NCBI RefSeq assembly: GCF_010233585.1
Contig: NZ_CP045997.1
Span: forward strand, 940,522 to 1,004,521
Direction of reading: 5' to 3'
DNA length: 64,000 nucleotides
From: Spirosoma endbachense
Lineage (GTDB): Bacteria; Bacteroidota; Bacteroidia; Cytophagales; Spirosomataceae
The position numbers and the translations under genes are program-made. The notes beneath the pieces are model-generated. The model was not told the origin of the DNA. It searched no databases and was given only the letters and a program-made list of their open reading frames with translations. How positions within the stretch are numbered: the stretch's first letter is position 1; every line of letters begins with the position of its first letter. Shown here in pieces: positions 1-10,041 of the stretch.

Positions 1-511
1 TGGTGCCATCGGCAGGGCCGGTACCACCGCCCATCATCGTTGTAATGCCGCTAAACAAAGCATGGTCGATCTGCTGCGGACAAATAAAATGAATGTGTGA
101 ATCGATGCCGCCCGGTGTAGCGATCAGGCCAGCACCACCATGAACTTCGGTCGAAGCACCAATGACCATGTTCGGGTCTACGCCGTCCATTGTATCGGGA
201 TTTCCAGCTTTACCGATGCCAACAATTTTGCCGTCTTTTAACCCAATATCGGCCTTCACGATGCCCCAATGGTCAATGATCATGACGCTGGTAATGACCA
301 TGTCCAGAACGCCTTCAGCACGAGTGGCCGTAGCCGATTGAGCCATGCCATCGCGGATGGTTTTGCCCCCACCAAATTTGGCTTCGTCTCCGTAAACCGT
401 ATAATCTTTTTCGATTTCGATGATCAGGTCGGTATCTGCCAGACGTACTTTATCGCCCACCGTCGGGCCATACAGGTTCGCGTATTTTATTCGGCTGATG
501 GATAGGCTCAT
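1..511 (-). CDS. ureC: Urease subunit alpha, N-terminal part (cut by window edge)
   Basis: This is the catalytic nickel subunit of urease, which hydrolyses urea to ammonia and carbamate in the cytoplasm. The first 170 residues are visible and read [20 protein letters not shown], the standard start of the family. The nickel-binding HxH pair is present at residues 139 and 141 in the motif GGIDSHIHF. The gene continues beyond base 1, so the carbamylated lysine and the active-site flap cannot be checked. Its ATG overlaps the ureB stop codon by four bases (ATGA), which points to translational coupling. Accessory genes ureDEFG, if present, would lie to the left. Confidence 0.97.
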   Translation of the reverse strand, partial: MSLSISRIKYANLYGPTVGDKVRLADTDLIIEIEKDYTVYGDEAKFGGGKTIRDGMAQSATATRAEGVLDMVITSVMIIDHWGIVKADIGLKDGKIVGIGKAGNPDTMDGVDPNMVIGASTEVHGGAGLIATPGGIDSHIHFICPQQIDHALFSGITTMMGGGTGPADGT

Positions 512-882
512 GATGGCTTATGTTTAAACTTCTGAGCGTGTAGCTGTTTCATCGCCTGTTGTTTGCTAAGCTCATCAATCGTATCGCCATTGGTTAAGTT
601 GCTGAACCCGTAGACTTTACGATTTCCGCCCAGGGCAACCAACTCAACGAGTTTTTCTTCACCAGGCTCAAAGCGAACCGCCGTTCCGGCTGGAATATTC
701 AACCGCATACCAAATGCCTTCTCGCGGTCAAATTCCATCTGTTTGTTGACTTCAAAAAAGTGATAATGTGAACCAACCTGCACGGGTCGGTCGCCGGTGT
801 TAACAACGGTTAGGCTGGCGGTCGGCCGACCCGCATTACACTCGATCGGGTCGTTGCCAAGAATGTATTCTCCGGGTATCAT
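508..882 (-). CDS. ureB: Urease subunit beta
   Basis: This is the small structural beta subunit of urease, 124 residues, in the normal size range. It begins MIPGEYILG and contains the conserved [17 protein letters not shown] stretch and the RFEPGEEK motif of the family. It sits between ureA (gap of 96 bases) and ureC (four-base overlap), giving the usual ureABC order as separate genes rather than the fused form seen in Helicobacter. The last 20 or so residues are a lysine- and glutamine-rich tail that is not conserved in the family. Confidence 0.97.
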   Translation of the reverse strand: MIPGEYILGNDPIECNAGRPTASLTVVNTGDRPVQVGSHYHFFEVNKQMEFDREKAFGMRLNIPAGTAVRFEPGEEKLVELVALGGNRKVYGFSNLTNGDTIDELSKQQAMKQLHAQKFKHKPS

Positions 883-978
883 GTTGATTTACGGTTTATG
901 AGGAGTCGCTTTCCAAAAGTCAGGAGCTGGTCGGCTGGTATTTACAGTATAGGCATCGACCGATAACGGCGAACGGAT

Positions 979-1281
979 TTAGCGAATTGGATCATGGACG
1001 GTAACCAGCTTGGTTCCGTCGGGGAACGTCGCTTCGATTTGAATCTCATGGATCATTTCGGGAATGCCATCCATTACATCCTTGCGGGTTAAAATCGTGG
1101 TACCATATTGCATGAGTTCGGCCACCGATTTGCCGTCGCGGGCGGCTTCCTGGAGTTGGCTGCTAATAAGCGCAATCGCTTCAGGATAGTTGAGTTTTAA
1201 GCCACGGGCTTTTCGCTTCTCGGCCAGTTCACCCGCCAGAAACAGGAGTAACTTTTCACTTTCGCGTGGTGTCAGATGCAT
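979..1281 (-). CDS. ureA: Urease subunit gamma
   Basis: This is the smallest urease subunit, exactly 100 residues, the typical length. It begins [20 protein letters not shown] and ends with the family motif [16 protein letters not shown]. It is the first gene of a leftward ureABC operon. The operon releases ammonia from urea, which fits the neighbouring purine and pyrimidine degradation genes, but no uricase or allantoin pathway gene linking xanthine to urea is visible in this window. Confidence 0.97.
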   Translation of the reverse strand: MHLTPRESEKLLLFLAGELAEKRKARGLKLNYPEAIALISSQLQEAARDGKSVAELMQYGTTILTRKDVMDGIPEMIHEIQIEATFPDGTKLVTVHDPIR

Positions 1282-1895
1282 AGGTTACGAATTGGGATTC
1301 ACTGATTTTAGAGCAATATAAGCCAAAAAGGAGTTAGTTTTTCATACGAAGGCGCATCTGATGAGGAGCTGGATTTATCTATCCAACCACCAAGTAAGGC
1401 TTCGTATTGAATCAGGAGTAACCTGTTATTCAGTGCCGTATATCGCGATCTGTATTGGGGTTTTATGGAAACATTAAATGTGTCGTTGATTTGTTAACAT
1501 ACCCTTGAATGGAGATTTTGGGGTGGTGACGCGCCTTCCGGTTAATTTTGCGCTCCACAAGAATCATTACCAGTGCGATTTCTACAATGTTCAATTCTTA
1601 GGGAAAGACCTGTTGAGTACAGGATTTGCAGTTGTCTTTCGCCGAAATCTTCCATAAGTCAGCCAGCCTTCTGCAGAGTAGCCCATCAGCCAGTCAGGTG
1701 AAATTTACTAAACCGGTCTCATGAATAACCCGGCTGTTAGACCATACTTCTGTAGCACATTCCTGGTTATGGGGCTACTTAGTTGATATCTCTTTGTATT
1801 TTTCTGGGAATTTTTAATTTTTTTTTAATACTTACTTCGTTAATTGAAATTTATTGAGAAATCACGTTTTGCTACCTCTAATTAAGTCTACAATC
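1282..1895. other. Long divergent intergenic region between urease and susC
   Basis: About 610 bases separate the divergent ureA and susC genes. I see no convincing open reading frame, RNA gene or long hairpin in it. It becomes very AT-rich just before susC (about 1800-1860). It is long enough to hold promoters for both directions and regulator sites, but I could not recognise a clean TAnnTTTG box for either gene. Confidence 0.6.
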
Positions 1896-4800
1896 ATGAA
1901 GATTTTTTACATTTCACCTCCATTTATAAAAAAATGGAGCGTATTGTGCTGGTTTTTCCTGGCAATCAGTGCACTGGCCGTTCAGGGGAAAAGTCCTGAT
2001 TTTCGGACCGGCAAAGCCCAGGCTGAGCTGACTGTCAGTGGGCGCGTTGTCGATGCGGCAACGAACGAATCGCTGGCTGGCTGTACTGTCGTATTGAAAG
2101 GATCACAGCGTGGCACGACCACCGATGCCAAAGGTGAGTATCGGATTGTCGTTCCCAGTGGCGATGCAGTACTGGTGTTTGGCTTTATTGGGTTTGTGTC
2201 GCAGGAGATACAGGTAGGCAATCGTACAACACTGAATGTATCCCTGGCTGCTGCTGCTTCTGAACTTACACAGGTTGTCGTTATCGGCTACGGTACTACG
2301 ACAAAGAAGGACGCTACCGGTGCCATGACAACCCTGAAAAGCACGGACTTCAATCGGGGTATAATCAATTCACCCGAACAACTTTTGCAGGGTAAAGTGG
2401 CCGGAGTTAACGTTACTTCTGCCAGTGGCGAACCCGGTGCTTCTCAGAGTATTACAATTCGGGGGCCGGGTGGCGTTCGTACAGGCAGTACGCCTTTGTT
2501 TGTCCTGGATGGTATTCCGCTGGACAACTCCAGTACAGGTGGTGTTACCAACCCGCTCAACTTCCTGAACCCGCAGGATATCGAAGCGATTGACGTGCTG
2601 AAAGATGCATCGGCTACTGCCATCTACGGAGCACGTGGGGCCAATGGCGTCGTGTTGATTACGACCAAAAAAGGGAAAGCGGGCACTTCTAATCTGACTC
2701 TTTCCGCCAACGTCGGCATCTCAAACGTAGCACGGCCTATTCCTGTTTTTAATGCCGACGAGTACCGAAAGCAGGTAGTGGCCGTTGGGGGTATTGTCGA
2801 CGATAAGAAGGCTTCGACCGACTGGCAGCGCGAAATCAGCCGGACTGCCATTACGCAGGATTACAATCTTGGTTTTAGCGGTGGTGCCGAAAAGCTAACC
2901 TACTACGGTTCGCTGGGTGTTCAGAATCAGGAAGGTGTGCTGAAAAATAGCCGTTTAAAACGCTATACCGGCCGATTTAATGCATCGCAGAAATTCCTTG
3001 ATGATCGACTGGCGCTCGATGTAAACCTAACCGCTTCACAAACCGTCAACGAACGTCCTCCCATTGAGGGTATTCTTGGTGCGGCCCTATCGGCCAACCC
3101 AACCTATCCAGCCTACGACTCTACCGGTGGTCCGGCACGATATCAGGCGTTTACAAATCCGGTGCTGTCGCTGGCTTTGCAGAAAGATATAACGACGATC
3201 AACCGGGTAGTAGCAACGATATCACCCTCCTACAAGATTACCAACGCCCTCGTTTATAAGCTGAATCTGGGTATCGATAATGCAACGTCGACCCGTGATT
3301 TGCAGTCGCTGGCCAGTGCTGTACCCCAACAGGATGGCCGGCTTGAAAGTATCTACAAGACCAATCGGAACGTATTGATTGAGAACTATTTCACCTACAC
3401 GCGGGGGTGGGCTAATCACAATCTGACGGCTTTGGTGGGGCATTCGTATCAGAAATTTTATATTCAGGAGCGGAGCTGGAGTATCAATAAATTTCCGATC
3501 TCGCCCATTGAACCAATCAACAATCCAAGTCTTGGGCAGGATCTCACACTGGCTAACAACCGGCCAGGCGGATCGTCGATCGAAAACGAGCTTCAGTCGT
3601 TCTTTGGCCGTCTGAATTATCAGTTTCGGGATCGCTACCTGTTCACCGCTACCGTGCGGGCCGATGGGTCGAGCAAGTTTGGGGCAAACAACAAATACGG
3701 CGTTTTCCCGTCATTCTCGGCGGGATGGCGGTTGTCTGAAGAGCCTTTTCTGCAATCAGGACCGTTCTCTGATCTGAAACTTCGGGCAGGCTGGGGTCAA
3801 ACGGGTAACCAGGAGATTCCGTCAAAAATCACTCAGGCCCTGTTTACGTCGCAGGTTGGCGCAACGACCAGCTATCCACTGGACAACTCGACGAACTACC
3901 CTGCCGGAACGACTTACACGCGGCTTGCCAATCCCGACATTCAGTGGGAGGTGTCAACCCAGACCGACGTTGGGCTGGATTTTGGCCTGTTTAAAGGCGC
4001 ATTGACTGGTACAATTGACTATTTTCGGAAGGTGTCGGGCAAAATTCTGCTCGAAGTAATTCCCGCTGACCCCATTCAGCCGGCTGCTACCTATTGGACC
4101 AATGTGCCCGATATGAGCATCACGAACCAGGGGGTAGAAGTAGGTCTGAACTACCGTTACGCAAGCCAGCGCGGGTTCCGGTTCGACCTTGGGGGTAACA
4201 TTACGTTCATTAAAAACGTGGTAAATAACTCGCCCTACTCTGTAATTACGTCAGGATCGGCCACGGGCGCAGGTCTGACGTCGGCTACGGTTAACGGTTA
4301 TGTGAACGGCCAGCCCATTGGGACCTTCTTCCTGCGTGAGTACATCGGCATTGACGACAAGGGAGTCAGCAAGTACAGCGATATCGACGGTGATGGCATT
4401 GGCGGGACTGATAAAGACCGGATTGCCGCTGGTAGCGCACTGCCGACCCAGCAGTTCAACCTGAACGCCAGGGTTGGCTATAAGGGCTTCGATCTGACAG
4501 CCAACTTCAATGGTGTGTCGGGCAATAAGTTGTACGACAACACGGCCAACGCTTTCTTCTACAAAGCGCGTCTGGTAAAAGGATTAAATGGCCCTGCCGA
4601 AGCCGTTGGTGAGCCAAATGAGTCGATCAACAACTCGGCTCCTGTGTCGACCCGCTTCCTGAAAGATGGTGCATTTTTCCGGCTAAACAACCTGACGCTG
4701 AGCTACAGTCTCGATCCGAAACTTATCGGGATGAAGCGCTGGATTTCTAACGTCCGGCTGTCGGCAACGGGACAGAACCTGTTCGTGATTACCAAGTACA

Positions 4801-4922
4801 ACGGTTATGATCCAGAGGTAAACACCGATCGGACGGTAAATGGCATTTCGTCGTACGGGATAGATTACCTAAGCTACCCCAAAGCCCGTTCGTTTGTATT
4901 CGGCCTGAATCTGACATTTTAA
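1896..4922 (+). CDS. SusC/RagA-family TonB-dependent outer-membrane transporter
   Basis: This is the outer-membrane barrel of a SusCD nutrient importer, about 1008 residues. I chose the ATG at 1896 because the upstream alternative at 1854 is a TTG; the ATG start gives a basic region and a hydrophobic signal sequence. Next comes a carboxypeptidase-regulatory-like domain (VSGRVVDAATNESLAG), then a TonB box region (VVVIGYGT) and the plug domain with the SusC signature PLFVLDGIPLD. The remainder is a barrel ending in an aromatic residue (FGLNLTF). The partner SusD gene follows after 75 bases. The substrate cannot be read from sequence; the location inside a nucleobase degradation locus suggests nucleosides or nucleic-acid fragments, but that is inference. 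Confidence 0.95.
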   Translation: MKIFYISPPFIKKWSVLCWFFLAISALAVQGKSPDFRTGKAQAELTVSGRVVDAATNESLAGCTVVLKGSQRGTTTDAKGEYRIVVPSGDAVLVFGFIGFVSQEIQVGNRTTLNVSLAAAASELTQVVVIGYGTTTKKDATGAMTTLKSTDFNRGIINSPEQLLQGKVAGVNVTSASGEPGASQSITIRGPGGVRTGSTPLFVLDGIPLDNSSTGGVTNPLNFLNPQDIEAIDVLKDASATAIYGARGANGVVLITTKKGKAGTSNLTLSANVGISNVARPIPVFNADEYRKQVVAVGGIVDDKKASTDWQREISRTAITQDYNLGFSGGAEKLTYYGSLGVQNQEGVLKNSRLKRYTGRFNASQKFLDDRLALDVNLTASQTVNERPPIEGILGAALSANPTYPAYDSTGGPARYQAFTNPVLSLALQKDITTINRVVATISPSYKITNALVYKLNLGIDNATSTRDLQSLASAVPQQDGRLESIYKTNRNVLIENYFTYTRGWANHNLTALVGHSYQKFYIQERSWSINKFPISPIEPINNPSLGQDLTLANNRPGGSSIENELQSFFGRLNYQFRDRYLFTATVRADGSSKFGANNKYGVFPSFSAGWRLSEEPFLQSGPFSDLKLRAGWGQTGNQEIPSKITQALFTSQVGATTSYPLDNSTNYPAGTTYTRLANPDIQWEVSTQTDVGLDFGLFKGALTGTIDYFRKVSGKILLEVIPADPIQPAATYWTNVPDMSITNQGVEVGLNYRYASQRGFRFDLGGNITFIKNVVNNSPYSVITSGSATGAGLTSATVNGYVNGQPIGTFFLREYIGIDDKGVSKYSDIDGDGIGGTDKDRIAAGSALPTQQFNLNARVGYKGFDLTANFNGVSGNKLYDNTANAFFYKARLVKGLNGPAEAVGEPNESINNSAPVSTRFLKDGAFFRLNNLTLSYSLDPKLIGMKRWISNVRLSATGQNLFVITKYNGYDPEVNTDRTVNGISSYGIDYLSYPKARSFVFGLNLTF

Positions 4923-4997
4923 TCAGACTGATAAGTTCATCACTGCTGTAAGGACTATGTGTCCCGGTTTAAAACCTTACTGGTCTAACCAAAAATC

Positions 4998-6668
4998 ATG
5001 AAAAAGTCTTTTATAATCACCTTGATACTAACCAGTCTGATCAGCCTCAACAGCTGTACAGACCTGACCGAGAATGTGCTCGACGAAGCCTCGGCAACCG
5101 GCTTAACGGACAAACAGGCTGCCGATGGGAACATCGCCCCGGTGTATGCGCGTCTACCGGATTTATTTACGCACACAAACTACTTCGCCATTCAGGAGAT
5201 TTCGACCGACGAAGCTATTCTGCCTTATCGGGGTGGAACCGACTGGGGCGACAATGGTATTTATATCGCCCTGCATCAGCATACGCACACCAGCACAGAT
5301 CCGAACATCCGGAATACGTGGCTGGTCCTGGCGCAGGGTATTTCGCGAGCGGTGACGGCGCTGAATACCCTGCCTACCAACAAGGATTCGAACGCTAAAA
5401 TCTACATTGCCGAAGCACGGGGTATGCGTGCCTACTACAATATGCTGATGCTCGACCTGTTCGGGCTGGTATTTGTAAAGGAGGACGCAGAGGCAGTCTC
5501 GCAAATTCTTCGCGGTGAACAGGCACTGGAATACGTGAAAAATGAGCTTCTGGCGGTTGAACCCGACCTGCTGACGACGGTTGGCCCCGGTCGGTTGACT
5601 AAAGGGGCGGTATGGGGGCTGCTGGCTCGGTTGTACCTGAACGCGGCTGTCTATCGCGACCGGTTTGCTACCCAGTTTACATTCAAACCTGAAGACATGG
5701 ACAAGGTGGTGGAATACAGCGATAAGATCATCAGTTCTAATCAGTACCAGTTGTCCAAGGATTACTTCTCAATTTTCAACGACAACAACCACGATAATAA
5801 AGAGCTGATTTTTGCCGTTGACCAGCGTGCCGAGCTGAATGGCCACAATCGTCTGGCCTATTTCTCGATATCAGGCGATCAGTTTCCACTACCTGCCTTC
5901 CCGGCTGCCAACGGCACCGACGGACCAGCTATAACGCCGGATTTCTACCGTACCTGGGTGAATGCCTACGCCCCCAATGACCCGGCTGGGGTTGATCCTC
6001 GCTTTTATAAAAAGAACATGACCCTTCCTGCCGACTCCTGTATGGCAGCCAGCGATATTGTTATGGACCGGGGCATTCTGCGGGGCCAGCAATATGGGTT
6101 GCTCCGGGTAAACGGTGCGTTTGTCCGGTGTGGTAACAATTATCGGGTCGGTAAACTCTTCTACGTGACCCGTAACCGACCGACCTTGCCGGTAAGTTTC
6201 CCCGAGCAGGTCGATTTTTCTGTAGCGGGTAGTAATTACAACACGGGCTATCGGGTATTGAAGTATGAGTTTGGTAAAAAATCACAATCGGGCCGGAACC
6301 TGGGTGATGCCGACATTGCCATCGTCCGTCTGGCCGATGTGTATCTGATGCGCGCCGAGGCTAAGCTCCGTAAAGGCAACGATGCCGCCAGTGCCCTGGC
6401 CGATGTGAATACGGTTCGGGCTTCGCGTACCTCCGGTGCACCTGCCCTGACCAGTATGAATATCGACCTGCTGCTACGCGAACGTGGTTTTGAGTTGTAC
6501 TGGGAAATGGTCCGTCGGAGCGACCTGGTTCGGTTTGGTAAATACGAAGGCACCTGGACCGAGAAGACCAATGCCGATAAGCTGAAACGGGTTTTCCCGA
6601 TTCCGCAGACGGCCATCGACGGAGCATCTAACCTGCCCGGCTATCTGAAGCAAAATGAAGGCTATTAA
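4998..6668 (+). CDS. SusD/RagB-family outer-membrane lipoprotein
   Basis: This is the surface-exposed substrate-binding lid of the SusCD importer, 556 residues. It starts with a lipoprotein signal, MKKSFIITLILTSLISLNSC, where the cysteine at residue 20 is the expected lipidation site. The middle shows tetratricopeptide-like helices (EARGMRAYYNMLMLDLFG; KGAVWGLLARLYLNAAVY) and the C-terminus has the typical RagB end region (LLRERGFELYWE, VFPIPQTAID). It follows the SusC gene on the same strand and a strong hairpin closes the pair. No glycoside hydrolase lies alongside, so the pair is not in a classical polysaccharide utilisation locus. Confidence 0.95.
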   Translation: MKKSFIITLILTSLISLNSCTDLTENVLDEASATGLTDKQAADGNIAPVYARLPDLFTHTNYFAIQEISTDEAILPYRGGTDWGDNGIYIALHQHTHTSTDPNIRNTWLVLAQGISRAVTALNTLPTNKDSNAKIYIAEARGMRAYYNMLMLDLFGLVFVKEDAEAVSQILRGEQALEYVKNELLAVEPDLLTTVGPGRLTKGAVWGLLARLYLNAAVYRDRFATQFTFKPEDMDKVVEYSDKIISSNQYQLSKDYFSIFNDNNHDNKELIFAVDQRAELNGHNRLAYFSISGDQFPLPAFPAANGTDGPAITPDFYRTWVNAYAPNDPAGVDPRFYKKNMTLPADSCMAASDIVMDRGILRGQQYGLLRVNGAFVRCGNNYRVGKLFYVTRNRPTLPVSFPEQVDFSVAGSNYNTGYRVLKYEFGKKSQSGRNLGDADIAIVRLADVYLMRAEAKLRKGNDAASALADVNTVRASRTSGAPALTSMNIDLLLRERGFELYWEMVRRSDLVRFGKYEGTWTEKTNADKLKRVFPIPQTAIDGASNLPGYLKQNEGY

Positions 6669-6701
6669 TCAGAATTAGTGACGTGTCCTTATAGTTCAGC
6701 A

Positions 6702-6734
6702 CCCCTAAGCGACTAATGACCGCTTAGGGGTTTG
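6702..6734. terminator. Bidirectional terminator between susD and xdhC
   Basis: A perfect 10-base-pair stem (CCCCTAAGCG at 6702-6711 with CGCTTAGGGG at 6721-6730) closes a 9-base loop and is followed by TTT. It lies between the convergent ends of susD and xdhC and probably serves both. Confidence 0.85.
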
Positions 6735-7709
6735 CTATTTTGTATTCTTCACCCGAATGATCTCTGCGGCAATGCTAATCGCGATTTCTTCGGGTGTCTG
6801 GCTGTTAATAGGCAGCCCAATCGGGGCATAGATGCGCTTTAGCTTTTCTTCGCTGATTCCCTCCGCCCGATAGTCGGAGAATAGCTTCTTAATTTTGGCC
6901 TTACTGCCCAGTACGCCCAAATAGGTCAACTCTTTATTTAGGAGCGCTCTGATTGCCAGATCGTCGGTGCGATAGCCGAATGTCATCACCACTACATAGT
7001 GATGCGTCCCGGAAGAAATATGACTGGACAATTCGTCATAACTATTGACCACCGTTTTCTCATGGGTTATATCGTTTAGCATCATCGTGTGCAGGTTTGA
7101 ACGATCATCGAACACGTGAATGTAAAAATCCATCAGACTCATCATTCTGGATAAGGCCAATGCACAATGGCCTCCCCCGATAATGAAAAGCTGGTTTTTA
7201 TAGCCAATGCGCTCCTGATACAGCCATTCCTGCTCCGACTGCATCGTGAACTGGTAGTCAACCTCAGGGAGCTTATTGGCAGAAAACTGAATACCTGTGG
7301 GCGATAACGTAAGCAAGCCGTTTTGGTGCTGTTGCAGGCAGTCTATAATACCTTGAATAGCTAGCGCATCGTTCGGCTGAATCCGGTAAATCAGAATCGT
7401 TTGGTCGCCGGAGCAGATCATGCCGCTCTGATTGCTGATCGCACTTTTGTCGTGGTACTGTGTCCGGATCGAAAGCGTAGGTTCAGTTGGTTGATTCGTC
7501 AGTTTTTCTTTCGCCAGTTCCACGAACTTGTGCTCCATGATACCCCCACCAATGGAGCCTTCCATGTCGCCAGCCGCATTGACAGCCATCAGAAAACCCT
7601 GCCTGCCTGGGCTGCTGCCGTGACTTTCCAGTACGTACAAGAGCATGACTGGCAGCTTCTGCTGAATGCTTTTAAGGATTGATTTCCAGACTATTAGCTG
7701 TGTGGTCAT
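6735..7709 (-). CDS. xdhC: XdhC-family molybdenum cofactor insertion protein
   Basis: XdhC proteins bind molybdopterin cofactor and deliver its sulfurated form to xanthine dehydrogenase. The protein shows the N-terminal XdhC motif (SHGSSPGRQGF, GSIGGGIMEH) and a Rossmann-like C-terminal half with IIGGGHCALAL and GVLGSKAKI, ending in the family signature GLPINSQTPEEIAISI. I chose the ATG at 7709 (MTTQL, 324 residues); an upstream ATG at 7739 would add ten residues. Either start overlaps the end of the Mo-subunit gene (stop at 7672), which implies co-translation. It is the last gene of the leftward purine/pyrimidine series. Confidence 0.9.
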   Translation of the reverse strand: MTTQLIVWKSILKSIQQKLPVMLLYVLESHGSSPGRQGFLMAVNAAGDMEGSIGGGIMEHKFVELAKEKLTNQPTEPTLSIRTQYHDKSAISNQSGMICSGDQTILIYRIQPNDALAIQGIIDCLQQHQNGLLTLSPTGIQFSANKLPEVDYQFTMQSEQEWLYQERIGYKNQLFIIGGGHCALALSRMMSLMDFYIHVFDDRSNLHTMMLNDITHEKTVVNSYDELSSHISSGTHHYVVVMTFGYRTDDLAIRALLNKELTYLGVLGSKAKIKKLFSDYRAEGISEEKLKRIYAPIGLPINSQTPEEIAISIAAEIIRVKNTK

Positions 7710-9987
7710 TAGCAAAAGGCATGGTGCTACGAATTGCATTGGCGTTATACAATGCCAGCAGGACTTTTTCGGGCGTCATGGGTGCATCAAACGGGATTAT
7801 AGCGGTCGGATTAAATGCCAGAACGGCCTTGCGTAACGCAAAATAAGCGCCAATGCCGTACATCAACGGCGGCTCGCCAACGGCTTTCGACCGGAAAATG
7901 GCCAGGTTGTCCTGTTCCGTTTTCAGCGGCTCGATGATAATCTGTTTCGGTACCGAATAGATATCCGGCACTTTGTAGGTAGACAGCGCATTGGAACGCA
8001 ATCGGCCTGCTTTATCGAAAACCACTTCTTCCATTGTCATCCAGCCGATGCCCTGCACGATGCCCCCTTCAATCTGACCACGGTCGACCAGTGGATTCAT
8101 GCTAACGCCAAAATCATGCACTACTTTGACCGCATCTACTTCATACGTGCCCCGCAGGCAATCGACAGTCACTTCCACGATAGCTGAACCGTAGACATGG
8201 TAGGCAAACGGATGCCCCTTTTCTTTGGTCGCATCGTAATGAATGTCGGGAGTAGCATAATGGGCGTGTTCTGACAGGCTGACGCGCTTCGTGTAAGCGG
8301 CCATTACCAGCCGCTGCCAGTACCAGTCTGTCTTCTTGTCGCCCCAATAAACAAACTCGTCTTTCAGGGTGATTTCATCAACACGAACCTGCAATTCCTC
8401 GGCTGCTACGGCCTTAAGGCGTTGGATAATGCTGGTACAGGCCATCTCTACGGCTTTCCCGTTCAGGTCAGCGGTTGCACTGGCAGCGGAGGGCGATGTG
8501 TTGGCTATCCGGTAGGTACTTGTCGAGTGCAGTTTTATCCGCTCCGACTGGATGGAAAGCACATGAGCAGCGACTTGCACCATTTTTGTGTTCACACCCT
8601 GACCCATCTCGACGGCACCCGTGCTGACGCCCACGCTACCATCGGTATACACGTGTACCAACGCCCGCGCCTGATTCATGCGGGTATTCGTGAACGAGAT
8701 GCCAAAGCAGACCGGCATAAGTGCCAGACCTTTTTTGTATAACGCACTGGTGTCATTAAACGCGGCTATTTGCCCACGGATTACATCGATTTCGTATACG
8801 TCCTGAGCTTTGTTCCAGCAGATGTGCGATTCGCTCACCGCTTTTTGCCCATACGGAAATTCATCGCCGGTTTTATTGAGGTTTTTTGCCTGAATAATGG
8901 CTGCATCAACTCCCAGCGATTCAGCCGCTTTGGTAATGGCCGCTTCGATGACAAACATACCCTGAGGGCCGCCAAATCCCCGAAAGGCAGTGTTAGGCGG
9001 AAGATTTGTCCGGCAGCAATAAGCCGTTGCCGTTACATTCGGGATAAAATAGCTGTTCGTGCAGTGAAACAACGTACGTTCCATCACGGCTGGCGACAGA
9101 TCGGCCGCGGCACCCGCATTTTGATAGAAAGTCGCTTCATACGCAACAATCTTCAGGTCGTTGTCAAGCCCAATTTTGAAGTCGGAGGAGTAGGGGTGAC
9201 GCTTTCCCGTCATGGCCATATCTTCCATTCGATGCAGGGCGTATTTGACGGGTTTTCGGAGTACATGTGCTGCCAGTGCGCACAGAGCCGCCCACATATT
9301 GGCCTGATCCTCTTTGCCCCCAAAGCCACCGCCTAAACGCGTAACATCGACATCAATCTGGTGCATCGGCAAACCCGACGACCGGGCTACGGCCCGTTGC
9401 ACGGCCGTCGGGCCTTGGGTAGACGAATACAATTTTATGCCGTTGTTCTCCTGAGGAACCGCATAAGCGCCCTGCGTTTCGATGTATAAATGCTCCTGAC
9501 CGTTGGTGTCGGCGGTTCCGTCAAAAATGTAAGCACATTGCTCCCAGGCAGTAGCCGTGTCACCCAGTCGGAACGTTCGCGGACGAATGATTAATTCGTC
9601 GAGTGCCTGTGCCTCGCGGGGGTCGGTGATGACAGGTAGCGGGTCTATGTCGACCGTTATTTTTTTGACCGCAGCACGGGCTTCATCGTCGGTTTCTGCG
9701 ACTACAAAAGCAATCGGCATACCGCAGTAATGAACATGCTGTTCGGCCAGCAGCGGTTCGTCGGGGACGATGCCGCCAATCTGATTTTCGCCGGTTACGT
9801 CTTTATAGGTCAGAATACGCACGACACCGGGCATTGCTTCGGCATCGGTCAGATCAAGGTGCCGAATGACACCATGCGCAACCGGCGAACCAAAGGCTGC
9901 TCCAAACAACGTACCGCGAATCACCGGAATATCGTCCAGATAAATCGACTCGCCCCTTACGTGTGTTCTGGAATCTATATTTTTCAT
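7672..9987 (-). CDS. xdhB: Xanthine dehydrogenase, molybdopterin-binding subunit
   Basis: This is the large catalytic subunit of a two-subunit xanthine dehydrogenase that oxidises hypoxanthine and xanthine to urate. It has 771 residues, the normal length. Molybdopterin-binding motifs are visible: GGFGGKEDQ near residue 220, AFRGFGGPQG near residue 335 and GAVEMGQGVNTK near residue 460. Near the C-terminus KAVGEPPLM carries the expected catalytic glutamate. It lies 54 bases downstream of the FAD/iron-sulfur subunit and overlaps xdhC. Alternative members of the family oxidise aldehydes or nicotinate, but the pyrimidine and purine transport genes nearby favour xanthine. Confidence 0.93.
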   Translation of the reverse strand: MKNIDSRTHVRGESIYLDDIPVIRGTLFGAAFGSPVAHGVIRHLDLTDAEAMPGVVRILTYKDVTGENQIGGIVPDEPLLAEQHVHYCGMPIAFVVAETDDEARAAVKKITVDIDPLPVITDPREAQALDELIIRPRTFRLGDTATAWEQCAYIFDGTADTNGQEHLYIETQGAYAVPQENNGIKLYSSTQGPTAVQRAVARSSGLPMHQIDVDVTRLGGGFGGKEDQANMWAALCALAAHVLRKPVKYALHRMEDMAMTGKRHPYSSDFKIGLDNDLKIVAYEATFYQNAGAAADLSPAVMERTLFHCTNSYFIPNVTATAYCCRTNLPPNTAFRGFGGPQGMFVIEAAITKAAESLGVDAAIIQAKNLNKTGDEFPYGQKAVSESHICWNKAQDVYEIDVIRGQIAAFNDTSALYKKGLALMPVCFGISFTNTRMNQARALVHVYTDGSVGVSTGAVEMGQGVNTKMVQVAAHVLSIQSERIKLHSTSTYRIANTSPSAASATADLNGKAVEMACTSIIQRLKAVAAEELQVRVDEITLKDEFVYWGDKKTDWYWQRLVMAAYTKRVSLSEHAHYATPDIHYDATKEKGHPFAYHVYGSAIVEVTVDCLRGTYEVDAVKVVHDFGVSMNPLVDRGQIEGGIVQGIGWMTMEEVVFDKAGRLRSNALSTYKVPDIYSVPKQIIIEPLKTEQDNLAIFRSKAVGEPPLMYGIGAYFALRKAVLAFNPTAIIPFDAPMTPEKVLLALYNANAIRSTMPFANDHTANSLEINP

Positions 9988-10041
9988 TTCTTTTTAGAAA
10001 ATGAGTGGAGAGTAACTAGTTGAATGTTAGGTATCTACGTG

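Noticed and set aside
8770..9336. A 188-codon open frame on the plus strand inside xdhB
   Set aside because: It is antisense to a fully conserved molybdoenzyme gene and its translation has no recognisable domain; it results from codon composition.
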